A stretch of DNA of 37,683 bases. Origin: an uncultured Anaerococcus sp. GTDB taxonomy: Bacteria; Bacillota; Clostridia; Tissierellales; Peptoniphilaceae. Shown in pieces: positions 8,023 through 15,817 of the stretch. Numbering within the stretch: position 1 is the first letter of the stretch; every line of letters begins with the position of its first letter. The notes under the pieces were generated by a model that saw nothing but the letters and a program-made list of their open reading frames with translations, was not told the origin of the DNA and did no database searches. The position numbers were made by a program, and so were the translations under genes. The stretch is from NCBI RefSeq assembly GCF_943912825.1, contig NZ_CALTUX010000019.1, positions 1 through 37,683 of the forward strand, written 5' to 3'.

Positions 8023-8850
8023 ATGACAGAAATGAAAAAAGCATTGACCATTGCGGGTTCAGACTCCAGTGGAGGCGCCGGTATACAAGCAGACATCAAG
8101 ACTATGACAGTCAATGGGGTTTTTGCCATGAGTGCGATCACAGCCCTAACTGCCCAAAACACAACCGGCGTAAGTGACATTTTAGAAGCAAGTCCAGAAT
8201 TTTTGAAAGAACAATTGGATTCGGTTTTTACGGATATTTTTCCAGATGCAGTTAAGATTGGTATGGTTTCATCAAGTGGCTTAATTGAGGTAATTGCAGA
8301 AAGACTTATCCATTACAAAGCTAAAAATATTGTTGTAGACCCAGTTATGGTTGCAACAAGCGGGGCAAAATTATTACAAGATGATGCCATCAAAACCCTT
8401 GAAGATAAGCTCTTTCCACTTGCAGATGTCTTAACACCAAATATTCCAGAAGCAGAAATCCTAATCGGTAAGAAAATTACTTCTGTAGAAGATATGGAAG
8501 AGGCTGCTAAGGAGATTTCATCCAAATATAAGTGCGCAACCCTCTTAAAGGGTGGCCATGCCTTAAATGATGCCAACGACTACCTCTATGCAAAGGGGGA
8601 AGGTAAGTGGTTTGATGGCAAGAGAATTGACACAAATAACACCCACGGAACTGGTTGTACTTTATCATCAGCAATCGCCTCTAACCTTGCCAAAGGATAT
8701 CCGATGGATGAAGCAGTCCAAAAAGCCAAGGATTATATCTCAAAGGCCCTTGCAGCAGGCCTTAATTTAGGCCAAGGCTCAGGTCCAATGAACCACGCCT
8801 TTGATATAAAAGAAGAATACAAGGAGGTCTATGATGAAAAAGACTTCTAA
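8023..8850 (+). CDS. thiD: Hydroxymethylpyrimidine/phosphomethylpyrimidine kinase
   Basis: Phosphorylates HMP and then HMP-phosphate to supply the pyrimidine half of thiamine. 275 residues, normal for ThiD. The N-terminus has the family signature TIAGSDSSGGAGIQAD; VVDPVMVATSG and TPNIPEAE follow; the ribokinase-fold catalytic loop is NTHGTGCTLSSAIA. AAGGAG precedes the ATG at 8023. It sits under a TPP riboswitch and is followed by the transporter cytX, with a 20-bp overlap, so this is a salvage operon. It could also phosphorylate pyridoxal-type substrates, as some ThiD/PdxK proteins do, but the riboswitch favours thiamine. Confidence 0.95.
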   Translation: MTEMKKALTIAGSDSSGGAGIQADIKTMTVNGVFAMSAITALTAQNTTGVSDILEASPEFLKEQLDSVFTDIFPDAVKIGMVSSSGLIEVIAERLIHYKAKNIVVDPVMVATSGAKLLQDDAIKTLEDKLFPLADVLTPNIPEAEILIGKKITSVEDMEEAAKEISSKYKCATLLKGGHALNDANDYLYAKGEGKWFDGKRIDTNNTHGTGCTLSSAIASNLAKGYPMDEAVQKAKDYISKALAAGLNLGQGSGPMNHAFDIKEEYKEVYDEKDF

Positions 8851-9994
8851 TTTTGAAAATGGCCTCATCTGGTTTGGGGCAGGTGTGTCCATAGCAGAAA
8901 TTATTACCGGTACTTATTTTGCACCCCTAGGCTTTAAAAACGGCCTTTTGGCCATCCTCATCGGCCATTTGATAGGGGCTATCCTCTTATATTTGGCAGG
9001 TATAATCGGAGGAAAAAGTGAAAAATCAGCCATGGAAACAGTTAAGATGTCCTTTGGCCAAAAGGGCGGCCTATTTTTCGCCTTCCTAAATGTCCTCCAA
9101 CTTGTAGGCTGGACTGCCATCATGATCTATGACGGGGCAATTTCAACATCCCACGTTTTTGCCACAGGCCACATCCTTTGGGCCCTAGTGATTGGACTTT
9201 TGATTTTAGTTTGGATAAAAATTGGAATTTCAAATCTTGGTAAGCTAAATACAGTTTCCATGTCACTTCTATTTATCCTAACTATTGTCCTTTCCTTTAA
9301 AATCCTAAAGGGAGTTGACTTTATGTCAGAAGCAACAGCTGATGCCATGAGCTTTGGTCTTGCCATTGAGCTTGCCATAGCCATGCCAATGTCTTGGATG
9401 CCACTTATTTCTGACTACACTAGAGAGGCAGAAGACCCAAAGGCTGCAACCCTCACATCAACTCTAACTTACAGCCTTGTATCAATTTGGATGTATGTGA
9501 TAGGAATGGGCATGGCCCTTCTTACAGAGGAAAGCGACATAGCCATGATTATGGTTAAATCTGGCTTAGGCCTTGCTGCCATGCTGATAATTATCCTATC
9601 TACAGTTACAACAACCTTCCTTGATGCCTACTCAGCAGGAATTTCTGCAGAGTCTTTGTCAAAGAAGTTAAATGGCCAAAAGGTAGGAATAATTGTCACA
9701 ATCATAGGCACAATCGGGGCAATAATTTTCCCAATGGATGATATAACAGACTTTCTATACCTAATAGGTTCTGTTTTTGCTCCAATGATTGCAGTCCAAA
9801 TAGCAGATTATTTTATACTAAAAAAAGATGTCACAAGCTGCGACATCTATGTCAAAAATATGATAATTTGGCTAATTGGCTTTATCATCTATAGGATACT
9901 CTTAAAGATGGATATTTTTATAGGCTCAACCATAGCTTGTATTGTAATTGTCCTTATCTTAAAGGTAATCGTAGAAAAATTAATAAAAGACTAA
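8831..9994 (+). CDS. cytX: CytX-type hydroxymethylpyrimidine transporter (NCS1 family)
   Basis: 387 residues, almost wholly hydrophobic, with about 11-12 membrane helices. The N-terminus (FENGLIWFGAGVSIAEIITG) and the PMSWMPLISDYTREAEDP stretch are typical of the NCS1 nucleobase transporters annotated as CytX. Imports the HMP base that the preceding kinase phosphorylates; TPP-riboswitch control of the operon supports that substrate. The start ATG at 8831 (or the next codon, 8834) lies behind AAGGAGG inside the end of thiD, which suggests translational coupling. The product is slightly shorter than many NCS1 proteins but complete. Confidence 0.9.
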   Translation: MMKKTSNFENGLIWFGAGVSIAEIITGTYFAPLGFKNGLLAILIGHLIGAILLYLAGIIGGKSEKSAMETVKMSFGQKGGLFFAFLNVLQLVGWTAIMIYDGAISTSHVFATGHILWALVIGLLILVWIKIGISNLGKLNTVSMSLLFILTIVLSFKILKGVDFMSEATADAMSFGLAIELAIAMPMSWMPLISDYTREAEDPKAATLTSTLTYSLVSIWMYVIGMGMALLTEESDIAMIMVKSGLGLAAMLIIILSTVTTTFLDAYSAGISAESLSKKLNGQKVGIIVTIIGTIGAIIFPMDDITDFLYLIGSVFAPMIAVQIADYFILKKDVTSCDIYVKNMIIWLIGFIIYRILLKMDIFIGSTIACIVIVLILKVIVEKLIKD

Positions 9995-10005
9995 ATAATT
10001 ATAAG

Positions 10006-10072
10006 CAAAAACTGACCCCAAAATTCAGTCAACTATAGACAAAAGTCTGACTGACATAAGGAGTCAGTTTTT
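10006..10072 (+). terminator. Terminator after cytX
   Basis: AAAAACTGAC at the left pairs with GTCAGTTTTT at the right; smaller hairpins lie inside, including CTGACT/AGTCAG directly before the T-run. It overlaps the end of a minus-strand small ORF. Confidence 0.75.
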
Positions 10073-10173
10073 AATTGGCCTTTATTTAAAACAAAGCTAG
10101 TATATTTTTTTAATTCATCATCGTAATTTCCATCATAAAGGATGCCCTCAAGCATTTTTTCTTTTTCAGTCAT
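10033..10173 (-). pseudogene. Small ORF resembling the N-terminus of a maltose/galactoside acetyltransferase
   Basis: 46 codons that begin MTEKEKMLEGILYDGNYDDE, which resembles the Mac domain opening the maltose O-acetyltransferase family (typically MTEKEKMLAGxLYD). The likeness fades after ~20 residues, and the hexapeptide-repeat catalytic domain (~180 residues in the family) is absent; the frame ends inside the cytX terminator. It overlaps the end of the fic gene by 8 bp and has an AAGGA site, so it may still be translated. A fic neighbour of this size could also be an antitoxin, but I see no Fic-inhibitory (S/T)xxxE(G/N) motif. Truncated remnant is the better guess. Confidence 0.5.
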
Positions 10174-10747
10174 GATTTTCCTTGTCAATTTCTCTTATAG
10201 ATATGTCATAGAGGTCTTCATAGAGATAAGACCTGTCGATTCCCTTCATAAAGACTTCTCTGTCATTTATTTGGTCAGTTAGGGCTTCTTTTAAGAGGTA
10301 TCTTAATTCAAGAGTGTTTACAACAGACCTCTCCATGGCTGATAGGTAGGCGTACTTGTCAATTTTTGACCAATCTATACACTTGCCCAAATTTTTCTTA
10401 AGTATTAGATCTAGCCAAATCCTTGTTGCCCTGCCATTGCCTTCACGAAATGGGTGTGCTATATTCATCTCCACATATTTGTCAACAATCTCATCGAAAT
10501 TGGATTCTGGCATTTTTTCAATGATAGCAAGGTTGGACTCTAGAAAAAGAAGGGGGGCAAAGCGGAAAGAGCCCTTAGATATATTTACAGTCCTGATTTT
10601 GCCAGCAAAATCAAAGACATCTTGGAAGAGGTAGGCGTGGATATCTGCTAGGGATTTGAAAGTGCCCACTTCAAAATCATCTATAAGGCCAGTATCCCAA
10701 AGCTCTATGGCTCTTTTTTTGCTCAAATATTCTTCATTCTTGTTCAT
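10166..10747 (-). CDS. Fic/DOC family protein (AMP-transferase type)
   Basis: 193 residues. The Fic core HPFREGNGRATR (about residues 103-114) is intact, including the catalytic His, the acidic residue, the GNGR loop and the final Arg. FAGKIRTVNISKGSFRFAP before it is the usual flap region. Such enzymes transfer AMP or another nucleotide to Ser/Thr/Tyr hydroxyls of target proteins, and many act as toxins. The ATG at 10747 follows AAGGAGG; a longer in-frame start at 10786 lacks one. I find no (S/T)xxxE(G/N) inhibitory helix in the N-terminus, so control must come from elsewhere. It lies just after the tyrS terminator on the same strand. Confidence 0.9.
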   Translation of the reverse strand: MNKNEEYLSKKRAIELWDTGLIDDFEVGTFKSLADIHAYLFQDVFDFAGKIRTVNISKGSFRFAPLLFLESNLAIIEKMPESNFDEIVDKYVEMNIAHPFREGNGRATRIWLDLILKKNLGKCIDWSKIDKYAYLSAMERSVVNTLELRYLLKEALTDQINDREVFMKGIDRSYLYEDLYDISIREIDKENHD

Positions 10748-10783
10748 AGGCCCTCCTTTTTTATAAATTATACTCTTAGCCAA

Positions 10784-10810
10784 CAAAAAAAGCAGACCCT
10801 AGGGCCTGCT
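10784..10810 (-). terminator. Terminator of tyrS
   Basis: On the minus strand AGCAGGCCC pairs with GGGTCTGCT around TA, followed by seven T. It begins shortly after the tyrS stop. Confidence 0.88.
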
Positions 10811-10815
10811 AATCT

Positions 10816-12069
10816 TTAGGCTAACTCCACCTTGTGGAAGTTTTTCTTGCCTTTTTTGATTATTATTCTATTATCTTCAAAGATTTCTTCTGTGACTTCA
10901 AAGGCTGGGTCTGTGATTTTTTCATCGTTAATTGATACTCCGCCTTGTTGGACAATTCTTCTTGCTTCACCGTTTGATTTGGTTAGGCCTACTTCTGTCA
11001 TTAGGGCTAGAAGGCCTTTTGGAAGGTCGGCTTTGGCAATTTGTGTGGTTGGCATGGCACTTTCATCACCCTTGCCTGAAAATAGGGCTCTTGCTGCTGA
11101 TAAGGCTTCATCTGCCTTGTTCTTGCCATGAACTAGTTTTACTACTTCGTAGGCTAGGGTTTCTTTGGCCTTGTTGATTTCTGCTGCTTCTGTTGCTGAT
11201 CCTAGTTTCTTACATTCTGCTGTAGGTAGGAAGGTTAGTTGAAGGAGGAATTTCTCCACGTCCCTGTCGTCCACATTTCTCATGTATTGGAACATTTCAT
11301 ATGGTGAAGTCTTCTTTTCATCTAGCCATACAGCTCCCTTTTGGCTCTTGCCCATCTTTACTCCATCTGTTGTTGTAAGTAGGGAGAAGGTCATACCATA
11401 AGCCTTGCCATCTTCGTGTTTTTTGATTAAGTCCACTCCGCCGATGATATTTGACCATTGGTCAGACCCACCCATTTCAAGGGTTACGCCATTTTCTCTG
11501 TACATTTTCAAAAAGTCGTAAGATTGGAGAAGCATATAAGAAAATTCGAAAAATGTTAGGCCGCCTGCTGCAAGTCTATTCTTGTAGGCATCTTTTTTAA
11601 GCATTTCACCTACTAGGAACTCACTTCCTACATCCCTTAAAAATTCTAGGAATTTAAGGTCAAGGAGCCAATCTTTGTTATTTAACATTTCAGCTCCGCC
11701 CTCGTCAGAAAAGTCCAAGAATCTTTGGAATTGCTTATAGAAGCAGTAAGCATTGTGGTCGATTCTTTCTACTGTCATAACTTGGCGCATATCACTTCTT
11801 CCAGATGGGTCACCGATTAGGGTTGTACCGCCACCTAGGAGGGCAACTGGCCTGTGGCCGTAGTTTTGCATACGCATCATAACCATAATTTGGATAAGGT
11901 GGCCAACTGTAAGCGAATCGGCTGTAGCATCAAAACCACAGTAGAATTTCACAGAATCATTTGCAAGGATTTTCTTAAGTTCTTCTTCGTTGGTGGCTTG
12001 TTCATAGTAGCCGCGATCTACCAGTTCATCAAAAACATTATCGTATTCTTTTTCGTAAGTAAATTTCAT
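10816..12069 (-). CDS. tyrS: Tyrosyl-tRNA synthetase
   Basis: Charges tRNA-Tyr with tyrosine. 417 residues, normal for bacterial TyrS. The class I signatures are YCGFDATADSLTVGHL (HIGH-like) and KMGKSQKG (KMSKS-like). The tyrosine pocket includes QSYDFLKMY and GGSDQWSNI. A C-terminal S4 RNA-binding domain is present (EARRIVQQGGVSINDEKI). The start at 12069 follows AAGGAAG; an in-frame ATG further up at 12108 overlaps the leader and lacks a site. A ~180-nt leader with a T-box-like motif and terminator precedes it. Confidence 0.96.
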   Translation of the reverse strand: MKFTYEKEYDNVFDELVDRGYYEQATNEEELKKILANDSVKFYCGFDATADSLTVGHLIQIMVMMRMQNYGHRPVALLGGGTTLIGDPSGRSDMRQVMTVERIDHNAYCFYKQFQRFLDFSDEGGAEMLNNKDWLLDLKFLEFLRDVGSEFLVGEMLKKDAYKNRLAAGGLTFFEFSYMLLQSYDFLKMYRENGVTLEMGGSDQWSNIIGGVDLIKKHEDGKAYGMTFSLLTTTDGVKMGKSQKGAVWLDEKKTSPYEMFQYMRNVDDRDVEKFLLQLTFLPTAECKKLGSATEAAEINKAKETLAYEVVKLVHGKNKADEALSAARALFSGKGDESAMPTTQIAKADLPKGLLALMTEVGLTKSNGEARRIVQQGGVSINDEKITDPAFEVTEEIFEDNRIIIKKGKKNFHKVELA

Positions 12070-12094
12070 ATTTCTTCCTTTCTTAAAATAAGCA

Positions 12095-12250
12095 CAAAAA
12101 AAGAGCATAAAAGCGCACGAATGCGGTACCAGCTTTTTTTATACTCTGCATATGGGACAGGCGCCCATATTCGCCTTAAACAAAATGAAAGTGTAAGTTC
12201 AGATAAGTTATTTCAAACCATCCTACTGGAATTCATTGTAAGTTTTATTC
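12095..12250 (-). ncRNA. T-box-like attenuator leader of tyrS
   Basis: Read on the minus strand, the leader has a hairpin ATATGGG/CCCATAT (12150-12170) in the place of stem III, then a T-box-like TGGTACCGCA, then a terminator in which AGAG-ATAAAA pairs with TTTTAT-CTCT before seven T. Length and order fit a T-box that reads uncharged tRNA-Tyr. I could not confidently locate stem I or a tyrosine specifier codon, so the class is not certain. Confidence 0.6.
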
Positions 12251-12258
12251 TTACATCT

Positions 12259-12287
12259 ACTTAACACCTGTAAATGTCTTTTGTCAA
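12259..12287 (-). promoter_or_regulatory. Promoter of tyrS
   Basis: A perfect TTGACA on the minus strand lies 17 bp before a weak -10 (TTAAGT). It puts the start of transcription about 180 nt upstream of the tyrS start codon, right for a T-box leader. Confidence 0.55.
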
Positions 12288-12384
12288 ATATTTACAATTT
12301 AGCCTGATAATAAGATATTTAAATGACAAAAATGGGGTATATTTATAGTAAGTAGATACGAGAAAAAATAGAAAGGAGTGAGTC

Positions 12385-13428
12385 ATGAAAAAGAAACTTA
12401 TAGCAGGTGCCCTTATGGTCGCCATGTTAATGCCAAATGCTCAGGCCTTTGCTGATTCTAAGGCATACACAGATGAAGGCTTTGGCAAGGGAGATTATTC
12501 TTATGAAGATGGAATGTATTTGCCAGCCCTTCATTATTTTGGGGTTACAAAAGGCAGGCAAGTTCACCCTTATGGAGAAAGTAAGGTTGGAAAAATTTCT
12601 AAAGAGAAAAAACAAGAAATCCTAAAAAGACCTGAGATAAAAAGACTTGTAGCCACTTACAATGCCTTTTACCAAACCATAATCAAATGGTATAAGTTTG
12701 GCGATAAGCACATAGATAGGTGGAAAGAAGTCAAGGATATGGATGCGCCAGTTTTTGGAAAGATTACTAAGAGGCAGTGGCTAGAAATCTACCAACTAGG
12801 AGCAAATGGCCTACAAAATGTCCGTGACTATTTTGATTACTTGGGCCTTGTAGATAGCGACTATACCAGCAAAGAGACCTTGGCGATGATAGATAGGCCT
12901 GAGCTTAGCTTTGAACAGATTGAGACTTGTGGAGAGGAATATAAAATTATTTTTAACAAAGGAATTTCAAGCAGAAAACTAGATGCTAAGTCCAAAAATC
13001 TTGCTGATTCTGATGGCGGAAAGCTCGTTAAAAAACTTGTAGAAAATCTTGATGGCTATAAGATTGGTAAGCCAACAGAAGTCTTAGGAAAGTCTAAATC
13101 AGGAGCCTATGACAAGAGGCTTTTCCTTCAAATTTACCTAACTAGGGGTGATTCACAAATTCTCTTCCAAATGGCAGGCAAGGATGGAAAAATCTGGAGC
13201 GATTATTCCTTGAAAGATAAAAAAATATCCAACGTTTATGGCCAAGAAATGGTTCTTTCTGCCTATCCTGAAGGTAATTTATACAGGGCAGAGTTTAAAG
13301 ATTTGGATAATCAATACCTTGTAGAATCTTCTGGTATATCTGAAGATGAATTTTTGGTGATTTTGAGGTCCTTTATAGCTAATATTAGAAATGTTTCAGC
13401 TTTATCATCTATGAAATTAGAATTTTAG
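12385..13428 (+). CDS. Secreted protein of unknown family (paralogue of the gene at 18112)
   Basis: 347 residues with a signal peptide (MKKKLIAGALMVAMLMPNAQAFA, cut likely after AFA). I do not recognise the family. The mature N-terminus (EGFGKGDYSYEDGMYLPAL, then HPYGESKVGKISKE) is shared closely with the 187-residue protein at 18112. The middle is rich in Trp, Tyr and Lys and looks helical; the C-terminal half (from about residue 185, LAKSKNLADSDGG-like region on) is missing from the paralogue. AAAGGAG precedes the ATG. An ATGACA/TAGTAA pair at about 12323-12351 could be its promoter, weakly. Cell-surface or secreted role only. Confidence 0.8.
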   Translation: MKKKLIAGALMVAMLMPNAQAFADSKAYTDEGFGKGDYSYEDGMYLPALHYFGVTKGRQVHPYGESKVGKISKEKKQEILKRPEIKRLVATYNAFYQTIIKWYKFGDKHIDRWKEVKDMDAPVFGKITKRQWLEIYQLGANGLQNVRDYFDYLGLVDSDYTSKETLAMIDRPELSFEQIETCGEEYKIIFNKGISSRKLDAKSKNLADSDGGKLVKKLVENLDGYKIGKPTEVLGKSKSGAYDKRLFLQIYLTRGDSQILFQMAGKDGKIWSDYSLKDKKISNVYGQEMVLSAYPEGNLYRAEFKDLDNQYLVESSGISEDEFLVILRSFIANIRNVSALSSMKLEF

Positions 13429-13457
13429 AAAAAATTGTCATAAATATAAATAAATAT

Positions 13458-13745
13458 GGATTTTTAAATGCAACAGATGTGGCAGATTATCTAGTCAAGA
13501 AAGGCCTAGCCTTCAGGGATTCCCATCATATTGCAGCAAGGCTTGTAAAATATGCCATGGACAAAAACCTGACCCTAGAAGACCTTGACCTAGCCACCTA
13601 CAAAAAAGAATCAGACCTCTTTGAAGAAGATATATATGAAGCCATAGATCTTAAAACCTGCCTAGAAAATCGAAAATCCCAAGGCGGACCAACCCCAGAA
13701 GACCTAGAAAAACAAATAAGCTTAGTAGAAGAGAAAATATCTTAG
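13458..13745 (+). pseudogene. C-terminal remnant of argininosuccinate lyase
   Basis: The frame reads GFLNATDVADYLVKKGLAFR, then DSHHIAARLVKYAMDKN, LFEEDIYEAIDLKTCLENR and SQGGPTPEDLEKQI. This is the conserved C-terminus of ArgH, ending the arginine pathway. Only about 95 of the ~460 residues remain, and there is no ribosome-binding site or proper start; the first in-frame start-like codon is a GTG at 13479. It follows the secreted-protein gene by 30 bp. It appears to be what is left after a deletion or an insertion replaced the rest of argH. Confidence 0.85.
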
Positions 13746-13765
13746 GATTAGCTTAAATATAAATT

Positions 13766-13809
13766 AAAAAAATGATGTGCAGATTAGCTATTTTGCCCAT
13801 CATTTTTTA
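13766..13809 (+). terminator. Terminator after the argH remnant
   Basis: AAAAAATGATG pairs with CATCATTTTTT across a ~20-nt partly paired loop. This is probably the original argH terminator. Confidence 0.75.
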
Positions 13810-13824
13810 ATTTTCCATGTTAAC

Positions 13825-13852
13825 TTGATAAGAATTATTTGGTATATATTAT
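13825..13852 (+). promoter_or_regulatory. Promoter upstream of the peptide/lipoprotein unit
   Basis: TTGATA and TATTAT are 16 bp apart. The small ORF at 13916 and the lipoprotein pseudogene at 14029 follow. Confidence 0.6.
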
Positions 13853-13915
13853 TAATAACACTAGTGAATCTATAAAATTTTAGTTTAATTTGTTCTTAAA
13901 AGAAGGAAGTATAAG

Positions 13916-13957
13916 ATGAAAAAGGATAGCCCAATGAGATATAAAAATGGAGACTGA
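13916..13957 (+). CDS. 13-codon ORF with a repeated PMRYKNGD motif
   Basis: MKKDSPMRYKNGD then TGA, behind a good AGAAGGAAG site. The same opening occurs in the 33-codon ORF at 17264 (MKKLNPMRYKNGDLVEYV), which also precedes a secreted-protein gene. After the TGA the frame stays open for 18 more codons (GYFSTYIKIG...), so it may be a shortened copy of the other. It could be a leader peptide or a decayed gene start; no function can be assigned. Confidence 0.4.
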   Translation: MKKDSPMRYKNGD

Positions 13958-14028
13958 GGATACTTTAGTACTTACATAAAGATAGGATTGTATTTTAAAA
14001 GAAAATTATCTTAAAAATGGAGATAAAA

Positions 14029-15153
14029 ATGAATATAAAAGTAATATATATTCTTACTGCATGTCTATTGCTAGGATCATGTGCAAAGGAAGATACAGGT
14101 GTAAAAAATAAGTCGGCTGATAAAAGTACTATAAAAGTAGATTCTGCTAAACAAGAAAAGATATCCCTGGATGATAGTGGGGGCTCTGACCTAGTTTTTG
14201 AAAATATCTATTTTGATGATAAAAATCTTGACCAGATTATGGATTTTTTCAAGGCCTATAATGTTGATTTTGAAAAATCTACCACCCGTATATATGATTT
14301 GGTAACTGATGCTGATAATAATATCTATGACGCAGGTGTCTTTGGCTATGATTGGACCCCTCAAACATCCTACGAGGGGACCTATGTCTTTGACCATAGG
14401 CTAAATTTAATTACTTTTACCATAGATGATAATCAAGCAGTTCTTCTCTACACAAAGGGAGAGGATGAAGATGTAAAGAAAAATACAATCTTAGAAAATG
14501 TAAGAGCCTTCTTCTACACCTATGACCAAGACAAACTTTATTATGGAGCAGCCACAAGAGATGGCAAATCAATTTTGGGAAAATTTAATCTTAAAGATTA
14601 CAAAAATGAAAATCTTATATAAAAACCTTTTGATTTAAATGGACAAAAGGTGACAGGAGATGTCATAAGTCTAGTGACAAAATTAGACGGAAAAATAGTC
14701 TACCAAGTCTCCCACTATGAAAATCAGCTAATAGGCTTAGATAAGCCTTTAAAAAACAAATTGGTCTACCTAGAAGATCCTAATAAGGAAGTCGATCTTG
14801 GCGAAGATAGCTTTGATGTAATAGAAAAGTACGGTGACTATATAATTTGTCATGACAAGCCATACTCAATTGAAGATAAATTTGTAAAAATCTACGATAA
14901 GGACTTTAAGCTACTTTATAAAACTAAAGAGCCGATTGACATGCTAGTCAATGTCACAAAATTAGAAAAAGATGGCAAGACCTACCTCCTCTTATCAGAT
15001 GGCATGTGGACACACTATATAGTTGACCCTGAGAATAATAAGGAATCTTACCAGCTTAATGGAATTGATAACGCTGATAGAAATTTCTGGTATAATATAG
15101 ATAAATTTGTCTTATCAGATTACAACCAATCTTATATCGGAAAGGCAAAATAA
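14029..15153 (+). pseudogene. Lipoprotein gene broken by one in-frame stop (paralogue of 18717)
   Basis: Codes a lipoprotein with lipobox LLLGSC after a short signal peptide. It lines up over its whole length with the intact 378-residue lipoprotein at 18717, sharing VFEN(I/L)YFDDKNLDQIMDFF and, near the end, DGKTYLLLSDGMWTHYIVD. The reading frame is interrupted only by a TAA at 14620-14622; upstream and downstream parts are in the same frame. It could be a true null, a sequencing error or a read-through. The ATG at 14029 has a GGAGA site; the in-frame ATG at 14017 overlaps it. The family is unknown; the repeated Tyr/Asp-rich segments look beta-propeller-like, but that is a guess. Confidence 0.8.
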
Positions 15154-15179
15154 AATATTGAAATTACCATAAAGTCCAT

Positions 15180-15221
15180 GTATAAACTATACCTTTACCT
15201 TATTTTTTAATATTATATAAT
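15180..15221 (+). promoter_or_regulatory. Promoter with 13-bp palindrome, copy 1
   Basis: GTATAAACTATAC (15180-15192) sits directly before TTTACC (-35), then 16 bp to TATAAT (-10). The whole stretch 15173-15246, up to and including the first codons of the lipoprotein gene, is nearly repeated at 16745-16819 in front of the 45-residue peptide gene. The palindrome is a likely operator for the neighbouring HTH regulator. Confidence 0.6.
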
Positions 15222-15240
15222 GTAATTAAGAGGTGAAAAA

Positions 15241-15585
15241 ATGAAAAAGCTGTTTGTTTTATTACTTTCAATTGTAGCTTTAATGGGGTGCGGAAAAAAA
15301 GAAGATGAAGTAAAATGGGATAGAATTCCAATGGTCATGTATCAGGATAATTTATATTATTTTGAAAGATTATATGTAGATTATGATAGAACATATGTAG
15401 GAGATAGTCCAGAGAATATAGAATATGATGGCAAATTTGAGAGTACAATTGATCAAACTGAACTTCCAACGAAAAATGGACAGTCTAATTTTGGTATATA
15501 CGAATATGTCTTAATGGATGACGGGAGTATGGAAGTTTATCTAGGTGATAAAAAATGGATGGTTTTATCAAGAAGAGATAATTAG
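15241..15585 (+). CDS. Small lipoprotein
   Basis: 114 residues. Signal peptide MKKLFVLLLSIVALMGC with lipobox LMGC, so it should be anchored to the outer face of the membrane. The mature part contains IPMVMYQDNLYYF, then FESTIDQTELPTKNGQSNFG and MEVYLGDKKWMVL. I recognise this IPMVM/ELPT.N.QSNFG pattern from small clostridial lipoproteins of unknown function. AGAGGTG precedes the ATG. Its promoter region is a near copy of that of the peptide gene at 16814, so the two are probably co-regulated. A strong terminator follows at 15590. Confidence 0.8.
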   Translation: MKKLFVLLLSIVALMGCGKKEDEVKWDRIPMVMYQDNLYYFERLYVDYDRTYVGDSPENIEYDGKFESTIDQTELPTKNGQSNFGIYEYVLMDDGSMEVYLGDKKWMVLSRRDN

Positions 15586-15589
15586 TATA

Positions 15590-15627
15590 AAAAATAGAGT
15601 GTAGACTAGTCGTCTCACTCTATTTTT
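15590..15627 (+). terminator. Terminator of the small lipoprotein
   Basis: AAAAATAGAGTG pairs perfectly with CACTCTATTTTT, with AGAC/GTCT pairing inside. It can work on both strands. Confidence 0.88.
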
Positions 15628-15645
15628 AAATAATTTTCTAGAAGG

Positions 15646-15741
15646 AAATTTCTGGTATAGTATAGATAAATTTGTCTTATCAGGATACAAACAATCCTAT
15701 ATCGGAAAGGCAAAATAAAATATTGAAATGTCCATAAAGTC
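15646..15741 (+). repeat. Detached copy of the lipoprotein gene's 3' end
   Basis: About 96 bp nearly identical to 15081-15176, the last codons, stop and 3' flank of the lipoprotein pseudogene. Together with 15173 it brackets the small lipoprotein at 15241, so that gene appears to have been inserted or duplicated into the end of its neighbour. It codes only a tail (AAATTTGTCTTATCA onward) and has no start. Confidence 0.85.
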
Positions 15742-15755
15742 AGCATCGTGACCTG

Positions 15756-15791
15756 AACCCCAAAATCCGGAATACGGACGGAGGGGTTTTT
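15756..15791 (+). terminator. Terminator after the detached repeat
   Basis: AACCCC pairs with GGGGTT, with TCCG/CGGA inside, followed by a T-run. It is probably the original terminator of the duplicated lipoprotein gene. Confidence 0.75.
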
Positions 15792-15817
15792 GTATGCCAA
15801 AATACATAAAAGAATTT

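Noticed and set aside
10832..11177. Two plus-strand ORFs inside tyrS
   Set aside because: Both are out-of-frame shadows of the tyrS C-terminal region.
11854..12264. 136-codon plus-strand ORF
   Set aside because: It is antisense to the start of tyrS and its leader; composition and lack of a ribosome-binding site mark it as a shadow.
15615..15800. 61-codon minus-strand ORF
   Set aside because: Antisense to the duplicated lipoprotein 3' end and two terminators; no start signal.
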